Source of the DNA: Kaistella solincola
GTDB taxonomy: Bacteria > Bacteroidota > Bacteroidia > Flavobacteriales > Weeksellaceae
NCBI RefSeq assembly: GCF_000812875.1
Contig: NZ_JSYK01000003.1
Coordinates: forward strand, 558,001 to 622,000
DNA length: 64,000 nt
Direction: 5' to 3'
Shown here: positions 18,465-26,935 of the stretch, in pieces
Layout: the number at the start of each line of letters is the position of its first letter
Position numbering within the stretch: position 1 is the stretch's first letter
Notes under the pieces: generated by a model
Told to the model about the DNA's origin: nothing
The model's database searches: none
Seen by the model: the letters and a program-made list of their open reading frames with translations, nothing else
Position numbers and translations under genes: made by a program

Positions 18465-19193
18465 TTACTTTTTCTTTTCCACGATGATTTTCGCAGAAAA
18501 TAAAAAGATAAAAATAAAAAGCAAAAAGTAAAAAACGTCTCGGGTGTCGATCAGGCCACGCGTGAAAGACAGAAAATGTTTGTAAAAACCGATGTTTGAA
18601 AGGTAATAATCTGCGGCGCCAAGCAATTTATAACTCGCCAGCTGTTCAATCCCAAAATAAAGCAGAAAAGACAAAAGTACGCCGAGCAAATACGCCATAA
18701 TTTGGTTCGGAGAAATAGCTGAAGCAAAAGTTCCGACGGAAGCAAACGCGCCAATCAGCAAAATTGTGCCGAAATAGCTGCCAAAAGTTGCGCCCATATC
18801 AATATTACCTTCGGTGATACCCAAAACGTACACCGTGTACAGGTAAATGATGGAAGGAATTAAGCATAAAATTCCGAGAACCCAAACTGCGAAAAATTTG
18901 CCCAATATAAGGTCAGAAATTTTCAAAGGTTGAGAAAAAAGCCAGCTTAAAGTTCCGGACTGTTCTTCTTCAGCTAAAGTTTTCATCGAAAGTGCCGGAA
19001 TTATTAAAAGCATCAACCATGGAACCAGCACAAAATAACTTTGTAAAGTCGCGGTACCAATATCGAAAATATTGAAATCGTTTTCGAAAAAAAACAGGAA
19101 TAGAGTGCCGATTAAACTGAAAGCTGCGATGATGATCCACGCGCTCCAGTTTCCAAAATACGTCCAAAGTTCTTTTTTAAATATTGCAAACAT
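18465..19193 (-). CDS. gldF: Gliding motility-associated ABC transporter permease GldF
   Basis: 242 residues with about six membrane helices, an ABC-2 type permease. The start MFAIFKKELWTYFGNWSAWI and the loop EEEQSGTLSWLFSQPLKISDLILGK (residues about 75-100) are typical of this permease class and of GldF. It sits 22 nt after hemJ and 24 nt before gldG, so the three genes form one operon. Many Chryseobacterium-type strains keep gld genes although they do not visibly glide, so motility cannot be concluded. Confidence 0.92.
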   Translation of the reverse strand: MFAIFKKELWTYFGNWSAWIIIAAFSLIGTLFLFFFENDFNIFDIGTATLQSYFVLVPWLMLLIIPALSMKTLAEEEQSGTLSWLFSQPLKISDLILGKFFAVWVLGILCLIPSIIYLYTVYVLGITEGNIDMGATFGSYFGTILLIGAFASVGTFASAISPNQIMAYLLGVLLSFLLYFGIEQLASYKLLGAADYYLSNIGFYKHFLSFTRGLIDTRDVFYFLLFIFIFLFSAKIIVEKKK

Positions 19194-19215
19194 AGTGCAG
19201 CAGCGCTTTTTAGCT

Positions 19216-19764
19216 TTAGTTAGATTTCTTTTTATTTACCAGTTTCACCGTCATCATGATGCTTCCGACCAAAACGACAAAACCGAGAATTAATTGCCAC
19301 CGATATTCAATCACCATCGATTTTAAAATAACCGTAAAAACCACCAAAAAAAGAATAAATGTCGCTATTTCATTCGCCTGACGAAGCTTTATATTCGCCA
19401 TCGGGAAATTTTCGCCGTTCAGTGATTTCATTTGTAGCACTTTTTTCCAGCACCAAAAATGATAAGCCGCTAAACCGAGCAAAAAGGTAAGTTTAAGGTG
19501 AAACCACGGCGTTTTCATCAATCCAAAATTCAGGAAAATCAATGTAAGTCCCGAAGCCAGCATGATGACGCCCGCCGGAACGGTGATGATGTTCCACAAA
19601 CGCGTCGTCATAAAAACGTATTGCTCGCGAAGAATGGCTTTTTTCTGGTTTTCAAATTCGTCGGTGTCCTTATAATATACAAAAAGCCGGACGAGATAAA
19701 AAATCCCGGCAAAATAGCTTACCATAAAAATGATATGAACAGCTTTGAGTATGGTATATAACAT
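19216..19764 (-). CDS. hemJ: Protoporphyrinogen IX oxidase HemJ (CopD-like membrane protein)
   Basis: 182 residues with four to five membrane helices. HemJ oxidises protoporphyrinogen IX to protoporphyrin IX in haem synthesis. LKAVHIIFMVSYFAGIFYLVRL with the conserved His10 and the R-x-W-NIITVPA, PWFHLKLTFLL and RQANEIATF segments are the family pattern. ATG 19764 is chosen: a TTG further upstream at 19782 falls inside the -7 promoter box at 19780-19787. It is the first gene of an operon with gldF and gldG, although no functional link is known. Confidence 0.9.
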   Translation of the reverse strand: MLYTILKAVHIIFMVSYFAGIFYLVRLFVYYKDTDEFENQKKAILREQYVFMTTRLWNIITVPAGVIMLASGLTLIFLNFGLMKTPWFHLKLTFLLGLAAYHFWCWKKVLQMKSLNGENFPMANIKLRQANEIATFILFLVVFTVILKSMVIEYRWQLILGFVVLVGSIMMTVKLVNKKKSN

Positions 19765-19779
19765 GGAAAAATTTGAGCA

Positions 19780-19787
19780 CAAAGATA
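19780..19787 (-). promoter_or_regulatory. -7 box of the hemJ-gldFG promoter
   Basis: TATCTTTG on the minus strand, an exact TAnnTTTG match ending 15 nt before the hemJ ATG. Confidence 0.6.
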
Positions 19788-19919
19788 ATATTTATCTGAG
19801 GAATAAAGAACTTCAGCACCTATAATAAAAACGAAAAAATTTGTCCTTATAATGGCAAATTTTTCGGTGTTTTATTTTTAAAAAAAAGCGCAAAATAATG
19901 CCGAATTTTTTCGGTCACT

Positions 19920-20750
19920 TTAATTCTGAAATTCCACGAAAATCTTTTCCCCGACCTGAAGGCCGAATAAAGTTCGCGCGCCGTTATCGCGATTTCCTTT
20001 ATAGATCGTGAGTTCCAGCAAACCGGCATCGTTGAAAACTGCCGCAGCCCGACCGTGAAATTCATTTTCGCGGCTCCAGTCGTAGACAATATCGGTATAA
20101 CGCGTATGAATTTTCGGCAGTGCGAGATTGCGGAATTTAACCATGAAATTATCATAGCCGATACTGCATTTTTCGAAAAATTTCCGGTTAATGTTTGATA
20201 CCACATTTCCGAAATTATCCACATACAGAATTTCGCCCACCACAATTCCTTCGCTTTCATTAAAAACTGCGTGAGGAAATGAAAGCTGTTTGGGGTTTTT
20301 AAACTTGCGTCCGATAACTTCCGGCAAACCACCGTTTTGAAGGTGAACTGCAACCGGCGCGAAAATATCGGTAGAGGTGAAGTGAATATCATCTTCGTAG
20401 CCGCTGTTAAAGGTTATTTCATACACCGAATCGGGTTTAACATCGTAAAAAATCAAACTTAAAATTCCATTGTCCGCGGCAATGAAATAATGGTCGCCGG
20501 ATTTGTATAAAATAAACTTGCGTTGCGGCGTATGAAAACTATCCACCGAGATAATATGCACGGTGCCTTTCGGAAAAAAAGGATAAGCGTTCCTTACGAT
20601 ATACGCGGTCTGCAGCAGGTTATAAGCCTGGATTTCATGGGTGATGTCTACAATGTTAACATCTGGTTTCAGAGTTAGGATTTTACCTTTCACCGCGGCC
20701 ACGCGATGGTCAACCAGTCCATAATCGGAGGTAAAAGTGATAACTGCCAT
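19920..20750 (-). CDS. SAM hydroxide adenosyltransferase family protein (DUF62)
   Basis: 276 residues. The family (fluorinase/chlorinase relatives) mostly hydrolyses S-adenosylmethionine to adenosine and methionine. TFTSDYGLVDHRVAAVKG at the start, AADNGIL near 91, DIFAPVAVHL near 128 and VDNFGNVVSN are family segments. The usual VDPGVGT-R is VDSFHTPQR here, keeping D70 and R77, but the His three residues before D128 in most members is T125, with H123 nearby. The catalytic triad is thus possibly altered. It is monocistronic with its own -7 box. Confidence 0.88.
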   Translation of the reverse strand: MAVITFTSDYGLVDHRVAAVKGKILTLKPDVNIVDITHEIQAYNLLQTAYIVRNAYPFFPKGTVHIISVDSFHTPQRKFILYKSGDHYFIAADNGILSLIFYDVKPDSVYEITFNSGYEDDIHFTSTDIFAPVAVHLQNGGLPEVIGRKFKNPKQLSFPHAVFNESEGIVVGEILYVDNFGNVVSNINRKFFEKCSIGYDNFMVKFRNLALPKIHTRYTDIVYDWSRENEFHGRAAAVFNDAGLLELTIYKGNRDNGARTLFGLQVGEKIFVEFQN

Positions 20751-20769
20751 GTATGTTTTTTGGGATTCA

Positions 20770-20777
20770 CAAATTTA
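20770..20777 (-). promoter_or_regulatory. -7 box of the DUF62 gene promoter
   Basis: TAAATTTG on the minus strand, an exact TAnnTTTG match ending 19 nt before the ATG at 20750. Confidence 0.55.
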
Positions 20778-20878
20778 GTTTAAATATAATATTTTAGGCA
20801 CCATTGTGGATAAGTAACAGTTTTATTTAAAATAAAAATGATACTTTTATTAAAAATTTATTCAAAAATTCTATTTAT

Positions 20879-21838
20879 ATGTTTGAACTCAGCTACGAAA
20901 TTACCGGAGTAGATTCTAAAAATTTTTACGGCGTAAACAACCAATATTTTAATTTGCTGAAATCGCAGTTTCCTACTTTAAAAATTACCGGCCGAGACCA
21001 CTCAATTTTTGCAAAAGGAAATCAGGCCACGTTGGACATTTTCCGCCTGAAACTCGATGATATCGTCAGCTTTTTGGCTCAAAACCATTCCATGACTTTA
21101 AAAGATGTTGAGGGAATTCTGAACTTCAAAGACGAAGAGGAAAAACAGCTGGTATTTGACCAGGATTTTATTGTAAAAGGCGTAAACGGCAAAATAATAA
21201 AAGCCAAAACCACCAATCTGAAAAAACTGGTGAAAGTTTCGGAAACCAAAGACATGGTATTTGCAATCGGGCCCGCAGGAACCGGAAAAACGTATACCAG
21301 TGTCGCGCTCGCGGTGAAAGCTTTGCGCGATAAGGAAGTAAAACGAATTATTCTGACGCGACCCGCGGTAGAAGCTGGTGAAAGTTTGGGTTTCTTGCCA
21401 GGCGACCTCAAAGAAAAGCTCGATCCGTATTTACAGCCGCTTTACGACGCGCTGCGTGATATGATACCGCATGAAAAACTGGAAGGTTTTATGGAAAAGC
21501 GAGTGATTGAAGTGGCGCCGCTTGCCTTTATGCGTGGCCGGACCTTGGACGAAGCTTTTGTAATCCTGGATGAAGCGCAGAATACCACCCATTCTCAAAT
21601 GAAAATGTTCCTGACCAGAATGGGAATGAACGCAAAATTTATCATCACCGGCGACCCAAGTCAGGTAGATTTACCGATGCGGCAGAAATCCGGCTTAAAA
21701 GAATCCATGAGGATTTTGAAAGATGTGAACGAAATAGGTTTTGTACATTTAACTGAAGAAGATGTTGTCCGTCATCCCGTGGTTCGAAAAATTATCAATG
21801 CTTACGGAAAAGAAGAAGCGCGTCAGCGGGAAGAATAA
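20879..21838 (+). CDS. PhoH family ATPase
   Basis: 319 residues, normal for the PhoH/PhoL group. Walker A is GPAGTGKTYTS near residue 138; Walker B is VILDEAQNTTHSQMKMFLTR, followed by ITGDPSQVDLP and the motif VVRHPVV near the C-terminus. PhoH proteins are helicase-like cytoplasmic NTPases linked to RNA metabolism in other bacteria; their exact job is not settled. Here the usual neighbour ybeY is absent. It is divergent from the DUF62 gene. Confidence 0.93.
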   Translation: MFELSYEITGVDSKNFYGVNNQYFNLLKSQFPTLKITGRDHSIFAKGNQATLDIFRLKLDDIVSFLAQNHSMTLKDVEGILNFKDEEEKQLVFDQDFIVKGVNGKIIKAKTTNLKKLVKVSETKDMVFAIGPAGTGKTYTSVALAVKALRDKEVKRIILTRPAVEAGESLGFLPGDLKEKLDPYLQPLYDALRDMIPHEKLEGFMEKRVIEVAPLAFMRGRTLDEAFVILDEAQNTTHSQMKMFLTRMGMNAKFIITGDPSQVDLPMRQKSGLKESMRILKDVNEIGFVHLTEEDVVRHPVVRKIINAYGKEEARQREE

Positions 21839-22031
21839 GATTTTAATTTGAAAATTTGAAAATTTGGGAATTTTGAAAAAAAAGGCTGAAAAGCAGCAAA
21901 TTTTTCCAATTTTCTTTTTCAAAATTTTATCGAATTAAAGTAGAAAATTTCATTTTGAAAAACTGAATTTTTTGCCGTTTTAACACGGAATTTTTTCCAA
22001 ATCTGGGTTTTCGTCCTCAAATTAAAAATGA

Positions 22032-22039
22032 TATTTTTG
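22032..22039 (+). promoter_or_regulatory. -7 box of the second OMP gene
   Basis: TATTTTTG, an exact TAnnTTTG match 17 nt before ATG 22057. Confidence 0.55.
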
Positions 22040-22056
22040 AAGAAAATTAATAGTTT

Positions 22057-22548
22057 ATGAAAAAAGTATTACTTGCTTTTGCCATCATTTTTTGTGGATT
22101 GGCCAATGCGCAGGTGAAATTCGGGATTAACGGAGGTTTTTCTTCGGCGACGGTTTCCGATGATTTTGCGGATCTCAGCGCAGGATATTACGCCGGCGTT
22201 TTTACCGAATTTGGAATTCGAGGTTTTGCAACGATGCAGCCCGCGCTGAATTATGTAAGGTTTAACGACGATTCTTTCGTGCAGATTCCCGTGATGGCGA
22301 AATTTTATTTTCTACCAAAAATCAATGTACAGGTCGGGCCGCAATTTGCCTTTCGTCTCGGTGATGTTCCCGACACGATAAACAAAACAAATTTTGGTGC
22401 AGCAGTAGGATTTGGGGCTGATCTTTTTTCCGGATTGCTAATTGAAGCGCGTTATGCTTTTCAGCTTAATAATGCATTTAAAAGTCCGGCAAGCGGGCAG
22501 AAACTTCATTTCAATCTTTTTAATGTAGGTTTAGGTTTAAGACTTTAA
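22057..22548 (+). CDS. Small outer membrane beta-barrel protein
   Basis: 163 residues. The signal peptide MKKVLLAFAIIFCGLANAQ is followed by VKFGINGGFSSATV, the same barrel start as the protein at 5529, then FVQIPVMAKFYFLP and VGPQFAFRLG strands and a C-terminal NVGLGLRL. It has about eight amphipathic strands, an OmpX/PorT-like barrel. The ligand is unknown. It is monocistronic, with its own promoter and terminator, convergent with ffh. Confidence 0.83.
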   Translation: MKKVLLAFAIIFCGLANAQVKFGINGGFSSATVSDDFADLSAGYYAGVFTEFGIRGFATMQPALNYVRFNDDSFVQIPVMAKFYFLPKINVQVGPQFAFRLGDVPDTINKTNFGAAVGFGADLFSGLLIEARYAFQLNNAFKSPASGQKLHFNLFNVGLGLRL

Positions 22549-22567
22549 TTTAAATATTTAAACAAAG

Positions 22568-22598
22568 AAATCCCGAATTTAGCAATTCGGGATTTTTA
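22568..22598. terminator. Bidirectional terminator between the OMP gene and ffh
   Basis: A perfect 12-bp stem AAATCCCGAATT/AATTCGGGATTT with loop TAGC and a T-run on the plus strand. It lies between convergent genes. Confidence 0.88.
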
Positions 22599-22628
22599 TA
22601 TGTTTTAGCTCGGTATTTTTTCTGAAAG

Positions 22629-23996
22629 CTATTTTCCGAAAAGATTTCCACCCATTCCAGGCATTTTCGGCATTCCTTTGCTCATCATTTCCATCATCTG
22701 TTTTCCTTGTGGTCCCTGCATCATCTTCATCATTTTGCCCATTTGCTCGAATTGTTTCATCAAAGCATTTACATCTTCAATTTTTCTTCCGGCTCCTCTT
22801 GCGATACGGTTTTTTCTGTGGGTATTGATGATTGACGGTCGGCGTCTTTCTTCTGGCGTCATGGAGTGGATAATTGCTTCGATGTGTTTGAATGCATCGT
22901 CCTGAATATCAACATCTTTCATGGCTTTTCCAACTCCGGGAATCATTCCCATCAAATCCTTCATATTACCCATTTTTTTGATCTGATTGATTTGCTTGAG
23001 GAAATCATCAAAACCAAATTCATTTTTGGCAATTTTTTTATGAAGTTTTTTTGCTTCTTCTTCGTCGAACTGTTCCTGCGCGCGTTCTACCAAAGACACA
23101 ACATCACCCATTCCAAGAATTCGGTCTGCCATCCTTTCCGGATAAAACACATCCAGGGCTTCCATTTTTTCGCCGGTAGAAATGAATTTTATTGGCTTTT
23201 CTACCACCGAACGGATGGTTAATGCAGCACCACCACGCGTATCACCATCTAATTTTGTGAGGACAACACCATCAAAGTTTAAAGCTTCGTTGAATGCTTT
23301 TGCGGTGTTCACAGCATCCTGTCCGGTCATGGAATCTACCACAAAAAGCGTTTCATCTGGTTTGATGAAATAATGAACCGATTTAATCTCGTTCATCATT
23401 TGCTCATCAATCGCCAAACGACCTGCGGTATCCACAATTACGACATCGTGGTTATTTTCTTTGGCAAATTTTACGGCATTTTCTGCAATTGAAGACGGAT
23501 TTAAAGCGCCTACTTCGGTGTAAACAGGAATCCCAACCTGCGATCCTAAAACTTTCAGCTGCTCAATCGCGGCCGGGCGATAAACATCACACGCTACCAA
23601 AAGCGGCTTTTTATTGCGTTTTTGCTTTAGAAAATTCGCGAGCTTTCCGGAGAAAGTGGTTTTACCGGAACCTTGCAGACCAGCGATAAGAATGACGCTT
23701 GGTTTTCCGGAAAGATTAATGCCTTCCTGTGTGGAACCCATCAATTCCACCAATTCGGTATGAACGATTTTGGTCATCAACTGTCCCGGCGTTAAACTGG
23801 TCAGAACATTTTGACCCAAGGCCTGGTCCTGAACTCTTTTCGTAAGGTCTTTTGCTACTTTATAGTTAACATCGGCATCTACAAGCGCGCGACGGATTTC
23901 CTTTACCGTTTCGGCAACGTTTATTTCGGTGATTTTTCCGCGCCCGGAAATATTATGAAGCGCTTTATCTAATTTATCCTGTAAACTGTTGAACAT
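22629..23996 (-). CDS. ffh: Signal recognition particle protein Ffh (SRP54)
   Basis: 455 residues. Ffh binds signal sequences of nascent membrane and secreted proteins and delivers ribosomes to FtsY. The N domain is followed by the G domain with GLQGSGKTTFSGKLA, DTAGRLAIDE and TKLDGDTRGGAA. The M domain has RRRPSIIN and RIARGAG and ends in a Met-rich tail (MKQFEQMGKMMKMMQ). The start ATG at 23996 gives the usual MFNSLQDKLDKAL. It is monocistronic, with a -7 box 19 nt upstream. Confidence 0.97.
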   Translation of the reverse strand: MFNSLQDKLDKALHNISGRGKITEINVAETVKEIRRALVDADVNYKVAKDLTKRVQDQALGQNVLTSLTPGQLMTKIVHTELVELMGSTQEGINLSGKPSVILIAGLQGSGKTTFSGKLANFLKQKRNKKPLLVACDVYRPAAIEQLKVLGSQVGIPVYTEVGALNPSSIAENAVKFAKENNHDVVIVDTAGRLAIDEQMMNEIKSVHYFIKPDETLFVVDSMTGQDAVNTAKAFNEALNFDGVVLTKLDGDTRGGAALTIRSVVEKPIKFISTGEKMEALDVFYPERMADRILGMGDVVSLVERAQEQFDEEEAKKLHKKIAKNEFGFDDFLKQINQIKKMGNMKDLMGMIPGVGKAMKDVDIQDDAFKHIEAIIHSMTPEERRRPSIINTHRKNRIARGAGRKIEDVNALMKQFEQMGKMMKMMQGPQGKQMMEMMSKGMPKMPGMGGNLFGK

Positions 23997-24015
23997 AATT
24001 TATCTTTAAGAATTG

Positions 24016-24023
24016 CAAAAATA
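24016..24023 (-). promoter_or_regulatory. -7 box of the ffh promoter
   Basis: TATTTTTG on the minus strand, an exact match ending 19 nt before the ffh ATG. It is divergent from the -7 box at 24055. Confidence 0.55.
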
Positions 24024-24054
24024 AGGATTTTCGTTCAATTATGGTAAAGTTGCT

Positions 24055-24062
24055 TATTTTTG
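24055..24062 (+). promoter_or_regulatory. -7 box of the small membrane protein gene
   Basis: TATTTTTG, an exact match ending 4 nt before ATG 24067, so the mRNA would be essentially leaderless. Confidence 0.5.
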
Positions 24063-24066
24063 AACC

Positions 24067-24336
24067 ATGAATATTACGGAATTTATATTTTTAATCATTT
24101 CTGCTGCAATTCTTAATGTCGCGGTTTTTTTTCTGTTCAAAAAATACATTTTCCGCATGGAAAATCCTGCGATGAAATTTTTGGGACTTAATATTATCAA
24201 AGATTTGATTTGGGTGGTTTTTTGGCTGAGCAGACTGGAAAATACCACGGAGAGTTTTTTGGCGGTAATCGGGGTGTTTTTGGTGATGTCTATTTTCCTT
24301 TATTTTAAAGTAATACAGATGCTGAACAGGTCATAA
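24067..24336 (+). CDS. Small membrane protein upstream of atpB
   Basis: 89 residues with three hydrophobic segments, about residues 3-25, 38-55 and 63-83, joined by short basic loops (FKKYIFR, WLSRLEN). I do not recognise a family by motif. Its place right before atpB, same strand, is where AtpI/AtpZ-type accessory proteins of the ATP synthase often sit, so a role in Fo assembly is a reasonable guess only. A -7 box directly upstream supports it as a real gene. Confidence 0.65.
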   Translation: MNITEFIFLIISAAILNVAVFFLFKKYIFRMENPAMKFLGLNIIKDLIWVVFWLSRLENTTESFLAVIGVFLVMSIFLYFKVIQMLNRS

Positions 24337-24366
24337 TTTTTTCCTGATAAAAATCAATTTTTAGTA

Positions 24367-24413
24367 TTGGTAGGTTTTAATTAATTCAATATATTTGCAA
24401 ACCGATAAATTTG
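24367..24413 (+). promoter_or_regulatory. atpB operon promoter region with two -7 boxes
   Basis: TTG at 24367-24369, 20-nt spacer, TATATTTG at 24390-24397. A second exact box, TAAATTTG, is at 24406-24413, ending 4 nt before the ATG. The first has the better -33 partner and would give a leader of about 14 nt. Confidence 0.65.
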
Positions 24414-24417
24414 ACTT

Positions 24418-25533
24418 ATGAACAAGAGAATTTCTTCTTTATTTTTGGTTTTATTTCTAACGCTTTCAGGTGTTTCTACTTTTGCACAGCAGCCGGCAGA
24501 AGCACACGGAGCGGAAACTTTGGAGCAGAAAATTCAGGAAGATAATAAGGAATTCAATGCCAAAGATATGATCATGAGCCACATTAGCGATGCTAATGAA
24601 TGGCACCTGTGGACGCTGAATGAAGGAACGCCGGACGAAAAACACGTTTCTATTCCGCTACCGGTAATCATTAAAGATAAAAACGGTATTCATACGTTTA
24701 TGTCAAGCGCTATCGCACACGGTCATGAGCACGACGGTTACACTTTGGATCACGGAATTGTAAAATCCACCCAAGGTTTAGAGCAAGCTAAATTATTTTC
24801 GGTTTTAAGCGGAAAACATACTTCAGAAACTGCTTTTTACGATTTTTCAATTACAAAAAACGTAGCAGCGATTTTTATTTCTGTTATCTTCATGTTGTTG
24901 ATTTTTGTCGGAATGGCGAGAGGTTATGCTAAATCATTGGTGCCGAGTGGTGCTGGAAGATTTATGGAGCCTTTGATTATCTTCATCCGTGATGAAGTGG
25001 CGATCCCAAATATCGGTGCGAAAAAATACAAGAAATACATGCCTTATTTATTGACGGTATTTTTCTTTATCTGGATTAACAACATGTTTGGTTTAATTCC
25101 GTTCGCACCGTTCGGTTATAACTTAACCGGAAATATCGCAACAACGGCGGTTTTAGCAATCATTACACTTTTAATTACCATTTTCAGCGCGAACAAAGAT
25201 TACTGGAAGCACATTTTCATGCCGCCAGTGCCGTTATTGCTGTATCCGATTATGGTTCCGATTGAGATTATCGGTGTTTTCACCAAACCATTTGCCTTGA
25301 TGATGCGTCTCTTTGCGAACATTACTGCGGGTCACATTATGATTTTGGCGATTATGTCTTTGATCTTTATTTTTAAAACGCCGTTGTTAGGTTTTGCTTC
25401 CGTTCCACTGGGATTATTTATCTCAATTCTGGAATTGTTGGTAGCAGCTTTACAGGCATATATTTTTACGGTTCTTTCGGCATTATTTATCGGAATTGCT
25501 GTGCAGGAGCACGAGCACGAAGGAGCACATTAA
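24418..25533 (+). CDS. atpB: ATP synthase Fo subunit a
   Basis: 371 residues, about 100 longer than the proteobacterial protein because of an N-terminal signal peptide (MNKRISSLFLVLFLTLSGVSTFAQ) and a periplasmic region rich in His and acidic residues. Such an extension is usual in Bacteroidetes. The membrane part has the conserved Arg in KPFALMMRLFANITAGHI, which faces the c-ring Glu in proton transfer. It is first in atpBEFHAG. atpE starts 38 nt downstream. Confidence 0.96.
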   Translation: MNKRISSLFLVLFLTLSGVSTFAQQPAEAHGAETLEQKIQEDNKEFNAKDMIMSHISDANEWHLWTLNEGTPDEKHVSIPLPVIIKDKNGIHTFMSSAIAHGHEHDGYTLDHGIVKSTQGLEQAKLFSVLSGKHTSETAFYDFSITKNVAAIFISVIFMLLIFVGMARGYAKSLVPSGAGRFMEPLIIFIRDEVAIPNIGAKKYKKYMPYLLTVFFFIWINNMFGLIPFAPFGYNLTGNIATTAVLAIITLLITIFSANKDYWKHIFMPPVPLLLYPIMVPIEIIGVFTKPFALMMRLFANITAGHIMILAIMSLIFIFKTPLLGFASVPLGLFISILELLVAALQAYIFTVLSALFIGIAVQEHEHEGAH

Positions 25534-25571
25534 TTTTAGAAACATTTTTTTAACCTATATATATTTTTATT

Positions 25572-25793
25572 ATGGAAGAGATTTCACAAGGGGTAGGACT
25601 TATTTACGTAGGAATCGGTTTAGCAGTATTAGGCGTAGGTCTAGGTATTGGTAAAATCGGTGGACACGCAATGGATGCTATCGCAAGACAACCGGAGCAA
25701 GCAGGTAAAATCCAGGGAGCAATGCTTATTGCTGCTGGTCTTATCGAGGGTGCTGGTTTGATCGCGATTATCTTCGGAGCGTTCGTAAAATAA
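25572..25793 (+). CDS. atpE: ATP synthase Fo subunit c
   Basis: 73 residues, two membrane helices joined by the polar loop ARQPEQ. The ion-binding Glu lies in helix 2 (AAGLIEGAGLIAI). The Gln/Glu-Ser pattern of sodium-binding c subunits is not seen, so proton coupling is likely. The gene is followed by a strong hairpin at 25813 and a 92-nt gap, suiting the high copy number of c in the ring. Confidence 0.97.
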   Translation: MEEISQGVGLIYVGIGLAVLGVGLGIGKIGGHAMDAIARQPEQAGKIQGAMLIAAGLIEGAGLIAIIFGAFVK

Positions 25794-25812
25794 GAAACCT
25801 CAAAAACAAATT

Positions 25813-25847
25813 CTTAGCAGCGCGGTTGGCTCTGCTAAGGATTTTTT
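25813..25847 (+). terminator. Hairpin between atpE and atpF (attenuator or mRNA-stabilising element)
   Basis: Eight perfect pairs, CTTAGCAG (25813-25820) with CTGCTAAG (25832-25839), 11-nt loop, then GATTTTTT. It is inside the operon, 19 nt after the atpE stop. It can act as a partial terminator or a 3' barrier that raises subunit c relative to downstream subunits. Confidence 0.7.
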
Positions 25848-25885
25848 AAAATTCCATATAGAAAAAAAATTAAAAAATTACAATT

Positions 25886-26374
25886 ATGATAGAACCGGGA
25901 ATAGGCTTATTGTTTTGGATGACTTTAACCTTCTTAATCCTTTTACTGATATTGGCGAAATTTGCATGGAAACCAATTTTAGGTGCGATTAATGAAAGAG
26001 AAGTTACGATTGTAGATTCACTAAACCAGGCTAAATTAGCGCGTCAGGAAGTTGAAAACCTAAAAGCTGAAAACGATATCATCATCCGCGAAGCGAAAGT
26101 TGAGCGTGATCAGATCTTGAAAGAAGCAAGAGAAATCAAAGACCGTATTGTAGGTGAAGCAAAAGATGCAGCGAAAAATGAAGGTGATAAAATGATTGAA
26201 GCGGCACGACAAACCATCCAGGCAGAAAAATCTGCTGCGGTTGCCGACATTAAAAACCAAATCGGTACTTTATCTGTTAACATCGCCGAATCTATCTTGA
26301 AAAAGAATTTGGATAATGACAGCGCACAGGATGATTTGGTAGCAAATATCCTTAATACTTCTAACTTAAACTAA
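25886..26374 (+). CDS. atpF: ATP synthase Fo subunit b
   Basis: 162 residues. One N-terminal membrane helix (IGLLFWMTLTFLILLLILAKF) is followed by KPILGAINERE and a long charged coiled coil, the peripheral stalk. This is normal length and layout. It ends 1 nt before the atpH ATG. The gene lies behind the hairpin at 25813, so it is likely made at a lower level than subunit c. Confidence 0.96.
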   Translation: MIEPGIGLLFWMTLTFLILLLILAKFAWKPILGAINEREVTIVDSLNQAKLARQEVENLKAENDIIIREAKVERDQILKEAREIKDRIVGEAKDAAKNEGDKMIEAARQTIQAEKSAAVADIKNQIGTLSVNIAESILKKNLDNDSAQDDLVANILNTSNLN

Positions 26375-26375
26375 A

Positions 26376-26915
26376 ATGGTTACCAGTAAAGTAGCAAAAA
26401 GATATGCTCAGGGTCTCCTGAATTTCACGCAGGAAAGCGGCATTACTGCTTCTGTCTTGCCGGAAATGAAAGATCTTGTAAATACCATTGAGAAATCGCG
26501 CGAGTTGCAGAACTTTTTCGGCTCTCCAATCGTGGATTTGAAAAAAAAGGTCAGTATTGCACGGGAAATTTTTAAGGATTTTTCGCCGGTAACGCGCAAT
26601 CTTTTAGAGATGGTGATCAAGCACGGCCGGGAAGCTCATTTGCGCAATATCGGCCAGGAATTCATCAATAAAGTGGAGGATATGAACGGTGTACAAAGAA
26701 TTACTTTAACATCGGCGACAGCACTTTCACAGGAAAATATTCAAAATATTTTGAAATCCACTGATTTAGTGAATCATCAAAATCAGTTTGAGGTAAAATC
26801 CATCATCAACCCAGAAATTTTAGGAGGATATATTTTACGCGTTGGTGACCAGCAGGTTGATGCATCGGTAAAATCGAAATTGAACCGACTGAAAAAAGAA
26901 TTTCAATTAAACTAA
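26376..26915 (+). CDS. atpH: ATP synthase F1 subunit delta
   Basis: 179 residues. Delta (OSCP) joins the top of the alpha3beta3 head to the b stalk. [14 protein letters not shown] at the start, [12 protein letters not shown] in the middle and the C-terminal [27 protein letters not shown] are the family pattern. It starts 1 nt after the atpF stop, so translation is probably coupled; atpA follows after 20 nt. Confidence 0.96.
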   Translation: MVTSKVAKRYAQGLLNFTQESGITASVLPEMKDLVNTIEKSRELQNFFGSPIVDLKKKVSIAREIFKDFSPVTRNLLEMVIKHGREAHLRNIGQEFINKVEDMNGVQRITLTSATALSQENIQNILKSTDLVNHQNQFEVKSIINPEILGGYILRVGDQQVDASVKSKLNRLKKEFQLN

Positions 26916-26935
26916 AAGACAAAAAAAACCATAAA

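Noticed and set aside
19847-20392. 181-codon minus-strand frame overlapping the DUF62 gene
   Set aside because: It is a frame-shifted shadow of the conserved SAM hydrolase homologue and has no recognisable domain.
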